NCBI GenBank assembly: GCA_038147155.1
Contig: JAYQTA010000002.1
Location: forward strand, 1-64,000
Length of the DNA: 64,000 nt
Origin: Australimonas brisbanensis
GTDB taxonomy: Bacteria > Chloroflexota > Dehalococcoidia > Lucifugimonadales > Australimonadaceae
Direction: 5' to 3'
Shown: one piece after another, positions 8,925 to 16,865 of the stretch
How the letters are laid out: the number at the start of each line of letters is the position of its first letter
How positions within the stretch are numbered: position 1 is the stretch's first letter
The notes under the pieces: generated by a model
The model's input: the letters and a program-made list of their open reading frames with translations, nothing else
Database searches by the model: none
What the model was told of the DNA's origin: nothing
Position numbers and translations under genes: made by a program

Positions 8925-10028
8925 ATGAGCGACGAGATCGCCTTCAACCCCTACTACGGGGTCTTCCCCTACCGCGACTTCATCAAGGCGGAGGGCGTCC
9001 CGGTCTGGGAGGGCTATGCCGTCGACTGTCACACCGTGCCCGTGGAGCCGTGGGAGCGCCTGGGTGGGCTGGGCACCTATGTGCACGTGGCGGGCAAGTC
9101 CGACTACCTGTCCGCCTACGTGGTGGAGATACCGCCGGGCGGCCACCTGAACGTGGAGCAGCACATGCACGATGAGCTGATCCACGTCATCTCGGGCCGG
9201 GGGGCCACCTCCATCGAGGGCCCGGACGGCAAGAAGCACACCTTCGAGTGGGGACCAAGCGCCATCTTCGGCATCCCCATGAACGCCAAGCACCAGATCT
9301 TCAACGGGTCGGGCTCGGAGCCCGCACGCCTGTGCGCGGTGACGGACCTGCCCATCATCCTCAACATCTTCCACGACCCGGCCTTCATCTACGACAACCC
9401 CTACACCTTCCCGGTGCGCGCCTCCGTGGAACGCTACTTCCAGGGCGAGGGCGAGTTCCGCGAGGTCAAGCCCGGCCGGCACCAGTGGGAGACGGTGTTG
9501 GTTCCTGACCTGGTGAACTTCGAACTGCCGCCCTGGGCGGCGCGCGGGGCGGGCGGGAACAACATCCAGTTCCTGCTGGCCGACTCGTCCATGCACTGCC
9601 ACATCTCGGAGTTCCAGCAGGGCACCTACAAGAAGGCGCACCGGCACAACGCGGGCGCGCACATCTTCTGCGTCACCGGCGAGGGCTACTCGCTCCTGTG
9701 GCGCGAGGGCGAGGACCCCACCGACACGGTGCGGGTGGACTGGAAGCCCGGCACCCTCTACGCCCCGCCCGACGGGCCCACCTACCACCAGCACTTCAAC
9801 GTCTCGCCGGGGTCATCGCGCTATCTGGTCTTCGGCTTCGGCGGGGCGCGCTACCCCGTGCTGGAGACGAAGATGACCTCCTACGAGAACATGGACAAGA
9901 CCACCAAGGACGGCGGGAACCAGATCGAGTACCAGGACGAGGACCCGCGCATCCTGGACCTGTACGAGGACGAACTGGCCAAGCGCACCCTCAACTCCAA
10001 GATGCGCGAGTTCATCCGCAACCGTTAG
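8925..10028 (+). CDS. Bicupin protein, tandem copy 1
   Basis: A 367-residue double-cupin protein. Cupin 1 has H80-M-H82, E84 and H123 as likely metal ligands (EQHMHDELIHVISGRG, then MNAKHQIFN). Cupin 2 has H239-R-H241 and H246, with H288 and H290 in YHQHFN. There is no signal peptide. It is the first of three near-identical tandem genes of exactly equal length. The ATG at 8925 has GGAGG eight bases upstream and lies after ccmD on the same strand. Such bicupins can be metal-dependent dioxygenases, isomerases or binding proteins; the substrate cannot be read from sequence. Confidence 0.88.
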   Translation: MSDEIAFNPYYGVFPYRDFIKAEGVPVWEGYAVDCHTVPVEPWERLGGLGTYVHVAGKSDYLSAYVVEIPPGGHLNVEQHMHDELIHVISGRGATSIEGPDGKKHTFEWGPSAIFGIPMNAKHQIFNGSGSEPARLCAVTDLPIILNIFHDPAFIYDNPYTFPVRASVERYFQGEGEFREVKPGRHQWETVLVPDLVNFELPPWAARGAGGNNIQFLLADSSMHCHISEFQQGTYKKAHRHNAGAHIFCVTGEGYSLLWREGEDPTDTVRVDWKPGTLYAPPDGPTYHQHFNVSPGSSRYLVFGFGGARYPVLETKMTSYENMDKTTKDGGNQIEYQDEDPRILDLYEDELAKRTLNSKMREFIRNR

Positions 10029-10057
10029 CCACTCAAGACCCAGACCCGGAGCGTGCC

Positions 10058-11161
10058 ATGAGTGACGAGATCGCCTTCAACCCCTACTACGGGGTCTTCC
10101 CCTACCGGGACTTCCTCAAGTCCGAGGGCATCCCCCTGTACGAGGGCTACGCGGTGGACTGCCACACCGTGCCCGTGGAGCCGTGGGAGCGCCTGGGGGG
10201 CCTGGGCACCTACGTGCACGTGACCGGCAAGGGCGACTACCAGTCCGCCTACGTGGTGGAGATACCGCCGGGCGGACACCTGAAGCCCGAGCAGCACATG
10301 CACGATGAGCTGGTTCACGTCATCTCCGGTCGGGGGGCGACGGCCATCGAGGGGCCGGACGGCAAGAAGCACACCTTCGAGTGGGGGCCCTCTTCGATCT
10401 TCGGCATCCCCATGAACGCCAAGCACCAGATATTCAACGGGTCGGGCTCAGAGCCCGCACGCCTGTGCGCCGTCACCGACCTGCCCATCATCCTCAACAT
10501 CTTCCACGACCCGGCCTTCATCTACGACAACCCCTACGCCTTCCCCGCCCGCTCGGCGGTGGAGCGCTACTTCCAGGGCGAGGGGGAGTTCCGCAAGGTC
10601 AAGCCCGGCCGTCACCAGTGGGAGACCAACTTCGTTCCCGACCTGGTGAACTTCGAGCTCCCGCCCTGGGTGGAGCGCGGCGCCGGAGGGAACAACACCC
10701 AGTTCCTGCTGGCCGACTCGTCCATGCACTGCCACATCTCCGAGTTCCAGCAGGGCACCTACAAGAAGGCGCACGCCCACGGAGCCGGGTTCCACATCTT
10801 CTGTGTGACGGGCGAGGGCTACTCACTCCTGTGGCAGGAGGGTGAGGACCCGGTGGACACGGTGCGGGTGGACTGGAAGCCGGGCACCCTCTACGCCCCG
10901 CCCGACGGGCCCACCTACCACCAGCACTTCAACGTCGCCCCCGGCTCGTCCCGCTACCTGGTGTTCGCCTTCGGCGGGGCGCGCTACCCCGTGCTGGAGA
11001 GCTCGATGAAGAACTACGAGGGGATGGACAAGTCCCAGAAGGACGGGGGCATCCAGATCGAGTACGAGGACGAGGATCCGCGCATCCTGGACCTGTACGA
11101 GTCGGAGCTCGCCCAGCGCGGGCTCAATTCCAAGATGCGTGAGTTCATCAAGAACCGCTAG
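10058..11161 (+). CDS. Bicupin protein, tandem copy 2
   Basis: Second 367-residue paralogue, 29 bases after copy 1. It keeps both metal-binding motif sets. The first cupin is virtually unchanged (EQHMHDELVHVISGRG). In the second cupin the tail of the HxH region reads AHAHGAGFHIF instead of AHRHNAGAHIF. The N-terminus MSDEIAFNPYYGVFPYRDF is shared by all three copies. Differences cluster around residues 23-28, 160-170, 200-212 and 320-355, so the copies are duplicated but not freshly identical. It probably forms one transcript with copies 1 and 3. Confidence 0.88.
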   Translation: MSDEIAFNPYYGVFPYRDFLKSEGIPLYEGYAVDCHTVPVEPWERLGGLGTYVHVTGKGDYQSAYVVEIPPGGHLKPEQHMHDELVHVISGRGATAIEGPDGKKHTFEWGPSSIFGIPMNAKHQIFNGSGSEPARLCAVTDLPIILNIFHDPAFIYDNPYAFPARSAVERYFQGEGEFRKVKPGRHQWETNFVPDLVNFELPPWVERGAGGNNTQFLLADSSMHCHISEFQQGTYKKAHAHGAGFHIFCVTGEGYSLLWQEGEDPVDTVRVDWKPGTLYAPPDGPTYHQHFNVAPGSSRYLVFAFGGARYPVLESSMKNYEGMDKSQKDGGIQIEYEDEDPRILDLYESELAQRGLNSKMREFIKNR

Positions 11162-11218
11162 CCGTCACCGGCGCACCGCCGGACGCACCTGACACACAAG
11201 GCACACAAGGAGTGAGCG

Positions 11219-12322
11219 ATGAGTGACGAGATCGCCTTCAACCCCTACTACGGGGTGTTCCCGTACCGCGACTTCATCAAGTCCGAGGGCATCCCGCTAT
11301 ACGAGGGCTACGCCGTCGACTGCCACACCGTGCCCGTGGAGCCGTGGGAGCGCCTGGGGGGTCTCGGCACCTACGTGCACGTGACCGGCAAGGGCGACTA
11401 CCAGTCGGCCTACGTGGTGGAGATCCCCGCCGGAGGGCACCTCAACCCCGAGCAGCACATGCACGATGAGCTGATCCACGTGATCAGTGGGCGCGGCGCA
11501 ACCACCATCGAGGGACCGGACGGCAAGAAGCACACCTTCGAGTGGGGCCCCAGCGCCATCTTCGCCATCCCCATGAACGCCAAGCACCAGATCTTCAACG
11601 GCTCCGGCACCGAGCCCGCGCGCCTGTGCGCCGTCACCGACCTACCCATCATCCTCAACATCTTCCACGACCCCAACTTCATCTACGACAACCCCTACAC
11701 CTTCCCGGCGCGCTCGTCCGTGGAGCGCTACTTCCAGGGCGAGGGGGAGTTCCGTGAGGTCAAGCCCGGCCGTCACCAGTGGGAGACGGTGTTCGTGCCT
11801 GACCTCATCAACTTCCAGCTCCCCCCCTGGCACGCGCGTGGGGCGGCGGGCAACAACACCCAGTTCCTGCTGGCCGACTCCTCCATGCACTGCCACATCT
11901 CCGAGTTCCAGCAGGGCACCTACAAGAAGGCCCATGCCCACAACGCGGGGGCGCACATCTTCTGCGTGACGGGTGAGGGCTACTCGCTCCTGTGGCAGGA
12001 CGGGGAGAACCCGGTGGACACCGTACGGGTAGACTGGAAGCCCGGCACGATGTACGCCCCGCCCGACGGGCCCACTATCCACCAGCACTTCAACGTGGCG
12101 AACGGCCCGTCGCGCTACCTGGTCTTCGACTTCGGTGGGGCACGCTACCCCGTGCTGGAGACGAAGATGTGGACCTACGAGAACATGGACAACTCCGCCA
12201 AGAACGGCGGCATGCAGATCGAGTACGAGGACGAGGACCCGCGCATCCTCGAGCTGTACGAGAACGAGCTGGCCAAGCGCGGGCTGGGCTCCAAGATGCG
12301 TGAGTTCATCAAGAACCGCTAG
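11219..12322 (+). CDS. Bicupin protein, tandem copy 3
   Basis: Third 367-residue paralogue, preceded by AAGGAGTGAGCG before its ATG, the clearest ribosome-binding site of the three. The metal ligands of both cupins are retained (EQHMHDELIHVISGRG; AHAHNAGAHIF; IHQHFN). The residue before the second-cupin HQH motif is I rather than Y, and residues 115-116 read FAIPMN instead of FGIPMN; these changes could alter the pocket. A hairpin at 12345-12374 follows the stop and probably ends the transcript. Confidence 0.88.
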   Translation: MSDEIAFNPYYGVFPYRDFIKSEGIPLYEGYAVDCHTVPVEPWERLGGLGTYVHVTGKGDYQSAYVVEIPAGGHLNPEQHMHDELIHVISGRGATTIEGPDGKKHTFEWGPSAIFAIPMNAKHQIFNGSGTEPARLCAVTDLPIILNIFHDPNFIYDNPYTFPARSSVERYFQGEGEFREVKPGRHQWETVFVPDLINFQLPPWHARGAAGNNTQFLLADSSMHCHISEFQQGTYKKAHAHNAGAHIFCVTGEGYSLLWQDGENPVDTVRVDWKPGTMYAPPDGPTIHQHFNVANGPSRYLVFDFGGARYPVLETKMWTYENMDNSAKNGGMQIEYEDEDPRILELYENELAKRGLGSKMREFIKNR

Positions 12323-12344
12323 CGCACCGGCACTTCGCCACCAC

Positions 12345-12374
12345 CGAGGGCGCGCCCGCACGGGTGCGCCCTCG
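12345..12374 (+). terminator. Hairpin after the bicupin array
   Basis: CGAGGGCGCGCCC pairs with GGGTGCGCCCTCG around a four-base loop (12358-12361), a 13-bp stem with one G-U pair. The downstream tail TGCGTTCC is only weakly T-rich. Confidence 0.55.
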
Positions 12375-12458
12375 TGCGTTCCCCGCCCCTGGGCGCTGGT
12401 GCGCTATCATGAGCGCACGGGCATCCGCCCCCGCACCCCGCGCGTAGTACAGAGGGAC

Positions 12459-12944
12459 ATGGACTACACCCCCGCAGGCATCCCCACGCCCGAAGAGGCT
12501 TCGCCACCGCGCTCGGTGCTCACGCGCGGGCGCAAGCTGGCGCTGGTGGCGCTGGTGGTTCTGCTGGCCTTCGGCTACTTCGGCTACACCGCATTCCAAT
12601 CGGCCACGGCCTTCTACCTGACGGTGGACGAGCTGGTGGCCCAGGGCCCGGACGAGGCGCAGCTGATCCAGGTGAAGGGCACGCTGGTGCCCGACTCCTT
12701 CGCTCGCGCCGGCACCACCTCCACGCTGGCCTCGTTCCTGCTGGCAGAGAACGGCGCGCAGGTGGAGGCCACCTACGACGGCGTGCTGCCCGACCTGTTC
12801 TTCAACCCCCACTCGGAGATCGTGCTGGGGGGCGTCTACCGCGACGACGGGCGCTTCCACGCTGACCGCGTGTACGTGAAATGCCCCTCCAAGTACCAGG
12901 CGCTTCAGGTGGAGAACCCCTCCGTGGTGCCGCCCGCCATCTGA
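12459..12944 (+). CDS. ccmE: Heme chaperone CcmE, CxxxY variant
   Basis: A 161-residue single-pass membrane heme chaperone: a basic N-terminus, a helix at about residues 27-48, then an OB-fold-like domain. Classical CcmE binds heme covalently through His in HxxxY. Here the motif is C142-P-S-K-Y146, that is CxxxY, the variant known from some archaea and sulfate reducers. It would receive heme from CcmC and pass it to the cytochrome c synthetase. It is separated from ccmABCD by the three bicupin genes, and no ccmF or ccmH lies in the window. The start is the ATG at 12459 after AGAGGGAC. Confidence 0.85.
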   Translation: MDYTPAGIPTPEEASPPRSVLTRGRKLALVALVVLLAFGYFGYTAFQSATAFYLTVDELVAQGPDEAQLIQVKGTLVPDSFARAGTTSTLASFLLAENGAQVEATYDGVLPDLFFNPHSEIVLGGVYRDDGRFHADRVYVKCPSKYQALQVENPSVVPPAI

Positions 12945-13360
12945 TGGGCTCCCCGCCGCAGCAGCCCGCGGCACCTGGTGCGCGACGCGCGCTGGAGGCC
13001 GCCTGGCTGGCCCACCTGGCCGCGGGCAATCCGCTCCCTGACCCCAACGACATGGACGCCACACCCACCTGGGCGCGGGCCATCGCCCTCACCCAGGCCG
13101 AGGAGCCGCACGCGGCGCACGAGGCGTGGGAGGCGTGCTGGCGCGATGCGCCCTACCCCCAGCGCCTGCTGCCGCTGGCCCTGGCCAAGCTGACCGCCGC
13201 GCAGGTGCTGGACGCGCGCGGTGAACGCTCGCGCGCGGGGGCGGCGCGCCTGCGGGCCGAGGCTGCGGCGCTGCTGGCCCCCTTCCCGCCCGCCTACGCG
13301 GGGCTGGACATCGTCGCGCTGCGGGCAGGGCTGCCCGCGCTGCGGCTGCGAACGTGCTGA
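12944..13360 (+). CDS. DUF309 family protein
   Basis: A 138-residue helical protein with the DUF309 hallmark HEAWEACWRDA at about residues 53-63, part of a pattern (HxxWExxWR) found across this uncharacterised family. Its ATG overlaps the ccmE stop by one base, so it belongs to the same transcript. Biochemical role unknown. Much of the rest is Ala/Leu-rich helix. Confidence 0.75.
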   Translation: MGSPPQQPAAPGARRALEAAWLAHLAAGNPLPDPNDMDATPTWARAIALTQAEEPHAAHEAWEACWRDAPYPQRLLPLALAKLTAAQVLDARGERSRAGAARLRAEAAALLAPFPPAYAGLDIVALRAGLPALRLRTC

Positions 13361-13366
13361 AAAAGG

Positions 13367-13392
13367 AGCGCCCCGCCGGTTGGCGGGGCGCT
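13367..13392 (-). terminator. Bidirectional terminator hairpin
   Basis: A perfect 11-bp stem AGCGCCCCGCC/GGCGGGGCGCT with a four-base loop lies between convergent genes. On the minus strand it is followed by CCTTTTTCAGC, giving a U-tract that fits termination of the zinc-ribbon gene at 13419. It may also stop the plus-strand ccmE-DUF309 transcript. Confidence 0.7.
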
Positions 13393-13418
13393 GATGCTTG
13401 GTGGTTCCACCGCGACGG

Positions 13419-13604
13419 TTAGGCCGCGGCGTCCTTGGTCTCGCGCGTGGCGCGCACGGGGGTCTTGACCGTGACGCGCATCTGCTTGGCCGGCAGGTCG
13501 ACCGTGTGCCCACACTGGACACACTGGTTGTAGCAGCCGTACAGGTCGCTGGACTCGCGGAGGTCTCCACCACACCGTGTGCATGCCCGGAACAGCATCT
13601 TCAT
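13419..13604 (-). CDS. Small zinc-ribbon protein, function unknown
   Basis: A 61-residue protein with two CxxC knuckles (C8-C11 and C28-C31, plus C24), a typical four-cysteine zinc ribbon followed by a basic tail. It has an excellent ribosome-binding site (AAAGGAGG, seven bases before ATG), so expression is probably strong. It is followed by a hairpin with a U-tract. No named family is recognised; zinc ribbons of this size often bind nucleic acid or protein partners. Confidence 0.75.
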   Translation of the reverse strand: MKMLFRACTRCGGDLRESSDLYGCYNQCVQCGHTVDLPAKQMRVTVKTPVRATRETKDAAA

Positions 13605-13867
13605 ATCACGCCTCCTTTCGTCCCAGACTGCTCTGTCTGCGGGTGCTCCACCCCTCGGTGGAGCGTCCTGTATATGAGATGACGTTTCGTCCCCAAAGGT
13701 GTCAGGGTCATGCCCCAAATCACCCTGGGTGCTGACACCCAATTATGAAGGAATCACCTACATTGACACAAGTCGTATCAGAGTGATACCTTCTGCCAAC
13801 GCCGAACGGGCACACCGGAGGGTGTGCTCGCTTCGTCCATCGGAACCACTGCCAGCGGAGGAGAAGC
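13605..13867. promoter_or_regulatory. Intergenic control region between zinc ribbon and hspR
   Basis: A 263-base divergent region. It contains a stem GCTCCACC/GGTGGAGC (13645-13664), a longer inverted repeat GGTGTCAG (13698-13705)/CTGACACC (13732-13739), the hspR promoter (13763-13791) and a leader hairpin GCACACC/GGTGTGC (13810-13827). No classical HAIR (CTTGAGT-N7-ACTCAAG) and no CIRCE site is visible. Confidence 0.5.
13763..13791 (+). promoter_or_regulatory. hspR-grpE-dnaK promoter with overlapping palindrome
   Basis: TTGACA (13763-13768) and ATACCT (13786-13791) have a 17-base spacer. A perfect palindrome GTATCA-GAG-TGATAC (13775-13789) fills the spacer end and overlaps the -10 box, where a repressor would block RNA polymerase. 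Confidence 0.6.
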
Positions 13868-14338
13868 GTGCAAGCAGGCGATCGCAGCAATCAACGCCGC
13901 GTTTCCGCACTCTTCACTACGATGGTGACGGCCACCCGGACTTCCGGCCATCCGGCGCAGCGCGCTCGGCCGGTACAGCAGACGCCCCCTCAAGAGCCCG
14001 AGGGCCAGGAGGAGGCGGGACTCTATATTATCAGTGTTGCGGCCCGCATCCTACAGATGCACCCGCAGACTCTGCGCAAGTATGAGCGGTTGGGGCTGGT
14101 GCAGCCCTCGCGCACCATGGGCATGCTCCGGCTCTACTCCGAGCAGGACATCGCCAAGCTGCGCATGATCAAGCACCTGGTGGAGGAGGTGCGGCTGAAC
14201 CTGGCCGGTGTGGAGATGGCCCTGGCCGTCTTCGACCGCATGGTGGCCGCCCGTGAGCGCATGGAGCGCACGGCGGCCATGAACCGCGCCTTCGAGCAGA
14301 TGATGGACGATATCCTCACCCTCTTCGCGGGCCGCTAG
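13868..14338 (+). CDS. hspR: HspR-like MerR-family heat-shock repressor
   Basis: A 156-residue MerR-family protein. After a variable, Ala/Arg/Pro-rich N-terminus of about 50 residues comes the winged helix (LYIISVAARILQMHPQTLRKYERLGLVQPSR, residues 52-82) typical of HspR, then the YSEQDIAKL segment and a coiled region. HspR represses the dnaK operon and is itself controlled by DnaK. The GTG at 13868 has GGAGGAG upstream; an ATG at 13922 is a possible alternative. It heads hspR-grpE-dnaK. dnaJ is elsewhere, next to hrcA, so it is not in this operon. Confidence 0.85.
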   Translation: MQAGDRSNQRRVSALFTTMVTATRTSGHPAQRARPVQQTPPQEPEGQEEAGLYIISVAARILQMHPQTLRKYERLGLVQPSRTMGMLRLYSEQDIAKLRMIKHLVEEVRLNLAGVEMALAVFDRMVAARERMERTAAMNRAFEQMMDDILTLFAGR

Positions 14339-14371
14339 GCCGCTGGCCTCGCGCTGCCCCACAGGACTAGC

Positions 14372-14878
14372 ATGAGCACCGACGAACAGCAGCAGGACGC
14401 GCCCGCGAGCGAGGTTCCCCAGGACCGGCTGGAAGCGATGGCCGCCGAGCGCGACCAGTTCAAGGCCCTGGCCCAGCGTGCCCAGGCCGACTTCATCAAC
14501 TACAAGCGGCGCACCGATGAGGAGCGCCCGAACATCGCCCGCACGGCGGTGGGGGGCCTCCTGGCCCGCCTGCTGCCTGCGGTGGACGATTTGGACCGCG
14601 CGGTGGACGCCCTGCCCGCTGACGCCCCGGCCTCCTGGGCCGAGGGGGTGCGGCTGGTGCGTCAGAACCTGGACGCGCTGCTGGAGGCAGAGGGGGTGAA
14701 GCGGTTCACCCCCGCACCTGGCGAGACGTTCGACCCCGCCCAGCACGAGGCCATCTCGCAGTTGCCCTCGGCGGAGCAGCCCGCGGGGACGGTGCTCACC
14801 GCAGTGCGCTCCGGCTATCGCTACGGCGAGCGCGTCCTGCGGGCGGCGCAGGTGGTGGTGGCGCGCGAGCCGGGCTAG
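14372..14878 (+). CDS. grpE: GrpE nucleotide exchange factor
   Basis: A 168-residue co-chaperone that releases ADP from DnaK. It has the acidic, Gln-rich N-terminus, the long helix with QAQADFINYKRR and the C-terminal beta domain with the GVKRFTPAPGETFDPAQHEA signature. It sits 33 bases after hspR and 78 bases before dnaK. No anomalies are seen in this copy, in contrast to the dnaK that follows. Confidence 0.92.
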   Translation: MSTDEQQQDAPASEVPQDRLEAMAAERDQFKALAQRAQADFINYKRRTDEERPNIARTAVGGLLARLLPAVDDLDRAVDALPADAPASWAEGVRLVRQNLDALLEAEGVKRFTPAPGETFDPAQHEAISQLPSAEQPAGTVLTAVRSGYRYGERVLRAAQVVVAREPG

Positions 14879-14956
14879 GGAACAGACGACCCATCCACCG
14901 CCCCACGGGGCGGACCCACACGGCGGCGCTGCCGCCTGACACAGGAGGAGGAGACG

Positions 14957-16865
14957 ATGGCGAAGGTGATCGGTATCGACCTGGGCACCACCAACTCGGC
15001 CATGGCCGTGATGGAGGCGGGCGAGCCCACGGTGCTGGAGAACACCGAGGGCGGGCGCACGACCCCCTCGGTGGTGGCGGTGAATCCCAAGAGCAACGAG
15101 CGCTATGTGGGCATGGCCGCCAAGCGCCAGGCCGTGACCAACCCGGAGAACACCGTCTACTCGGCCAAGCGGCTCATCGGCCGCAAGTTCGCCGAGGTGA
15201 GCAGCGAGATCCGCTCGCTCTCCTATGAGGTGAAGGCCGGCAAGGGGGGCGATGCCGCCATCGTCATGGGCGGCAAGGAGCACACCCCGCCGGAGATCTC
15301 GGCCATGGTGCTCCAGAAGCTCAAGGCAGACGCCGAGGCCAAGCTGGGCGAGCCGGTTACCCAGGCGGTCATCACCGTGCCCGCCTACTTCAACGACTCG
15401 CAGCGCCAGGCCACCAAGGACGCGGGCACCATCGCGGGGCTGGAGGTGCTGCGCATCATCAATGAGCCCACCGCCGCCTCCTCGCCTACGGACTGGACAA
15501 GAAGAATGACGAGGTCATCGCCGTCTACCGACCTGGGCGGCGGCACCTTCGACATCTCCATCCTGCACATCGGCGACGGCGTGTTCGAGGTGAAGTCCAC
15601 CAACGGCGACACCCACCTGGGGGAGCGATGACTTCGACCTGCGGGTGATCGAGTGGCTGGCGGACGAGTTCAAGAAAGAGCAGGGCATCGACCTGCGCTC
15701 CTGACCGCATGGCCCTCCAGCGCCTCAAGGAGTCCGCCGAGCGCGCCAAGATCGAACTCTCCTCCGTGCAGCAGACGGAGATCAACCTGCCGTTCATCAC
15801 GGCGGACGCGTCGGGCCCCAAGCACCTGACCAGTCACCCTCACCCGCGCCAAGCTGGAGCAGCTCACGGGCGATGCGTGCAGCGCACCGGCGGGCCCCTG
15901 CGAGCAGGCGCTCAAGGACGCGGGCGTGTCCAAGGCCGAGGTGGACGAGGTGGTGCTGGTGGGCGGCATGACCCGCATGCCCGCGGTCATCGAGCTGGTG
16001 AAGAAGCTGTTCGGCAAGGAGCCCCACAAGGGGTGAACCCCGACGAGGTGGTGGCCGTGGGCGCGGCGATCCAGGCGGGCGTGCTCCGGGGCGAGGTGAA
16101 GGACATCCTCCTGCTGGACGTGACGCCCTCTCCCTGGGTATCGAGACGCTGGGCGGGTGTCCACCGCGCTGATCAAGCGCAACACCACGGTGCCCACGGC
16201 CCACACGGAGACGTTCACCACCGCGGCCGACGGGCAGACCAGCGTGAGATCCACGTGCTCAGGGCGAGCGCTCCATGGCCAAGGAGAACAAGACCATCGG
16301 CCGCTTCACCCTGGACGGCATCGCCCCCTCACCGCGCGGGGTGCCCCAGATCGACGTGACCTTCGACATCGACGCCAACGGCATCCTGTCCGTCTCGGCC
16401 ACCGACAAGGCGACCAACAAGGCCCAGCGCATCACCATCACCGCCTCGTCCGGTCTGTCCAAGGACGAGGTGGAGAAGCTGGTGCATGAGGCCGAGGCCC
16501 ACGCCGGCGAGGACGCGGCGCGACGCGAGCTGGTAGAGGCCCGCAACCAGGCGGACAACGCCATCTACCAGGCCACCAAGACGCTCAAGGAGTACGAGGA
16601 CAAGATCACCCCGGAGCTGAAGGGGCAGATCGAGACGGCCATCGCCGACGTGAAGGCCAGGCACGAGGGTGAGGACCCGGCGGCCATGCGCGCGTCGGTG
16701 GAAGCGCTCACGGGCGTGCTCACCCGATCGGCGAGCATGTGTACGGCCAGCAGCAGGGGGCGAGGGCGAGACGCCCAACCCCGAGGACCTGTTCAACGCC
16801 GCCGGGCAGGACGGGAGAAGAAGGACGGCGACGACACGGTGGAGGGTGAGTTCCGCGAGGTCTAG
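14957..16865 (+). pseudogene. dnaK: Hsp70 chaperone DnaK, frame disrupted by multiple indels
   Basis: The whole DnaK is present: IGIDLGTTNSAMAVM at the N-terminus, the phosphate-binding DLGGGTFDISIL, LVGGMTRMPAVIELVKK, the substrate domain, and the C-terminal end GEFREV. The frame is broken repeatedly. One C is missing near 15483 (TAAS then LAYGLDKKNDEVIAV in another frame) and one extra C near 15530 restores it. There are further extra bases near 15624, 15705 and 15830, then more around 15880-16260 and 16730-16815. Between breaks the protein is fully conserved. Because grpE is intact and DnaK is normally essential, sequencing or assembly error is more likely than a dead gene. GGAGGAGG lies before the ATG. 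Confidence 0.9.

Noticed and set aside
8925..12322. Tandem repeats suggesting a CRISPR or phage array
   Set aside because: The repeats are three full-length protein genes of 1104 bases, not short direct repeats with spacers.
14957..16865. Programmed frameshifting in dnaK
   Set aside because: There are too many breaks, in both directions, and no slippery heptamer with a following pseudoknot was seen; DnaK does not use recoding.
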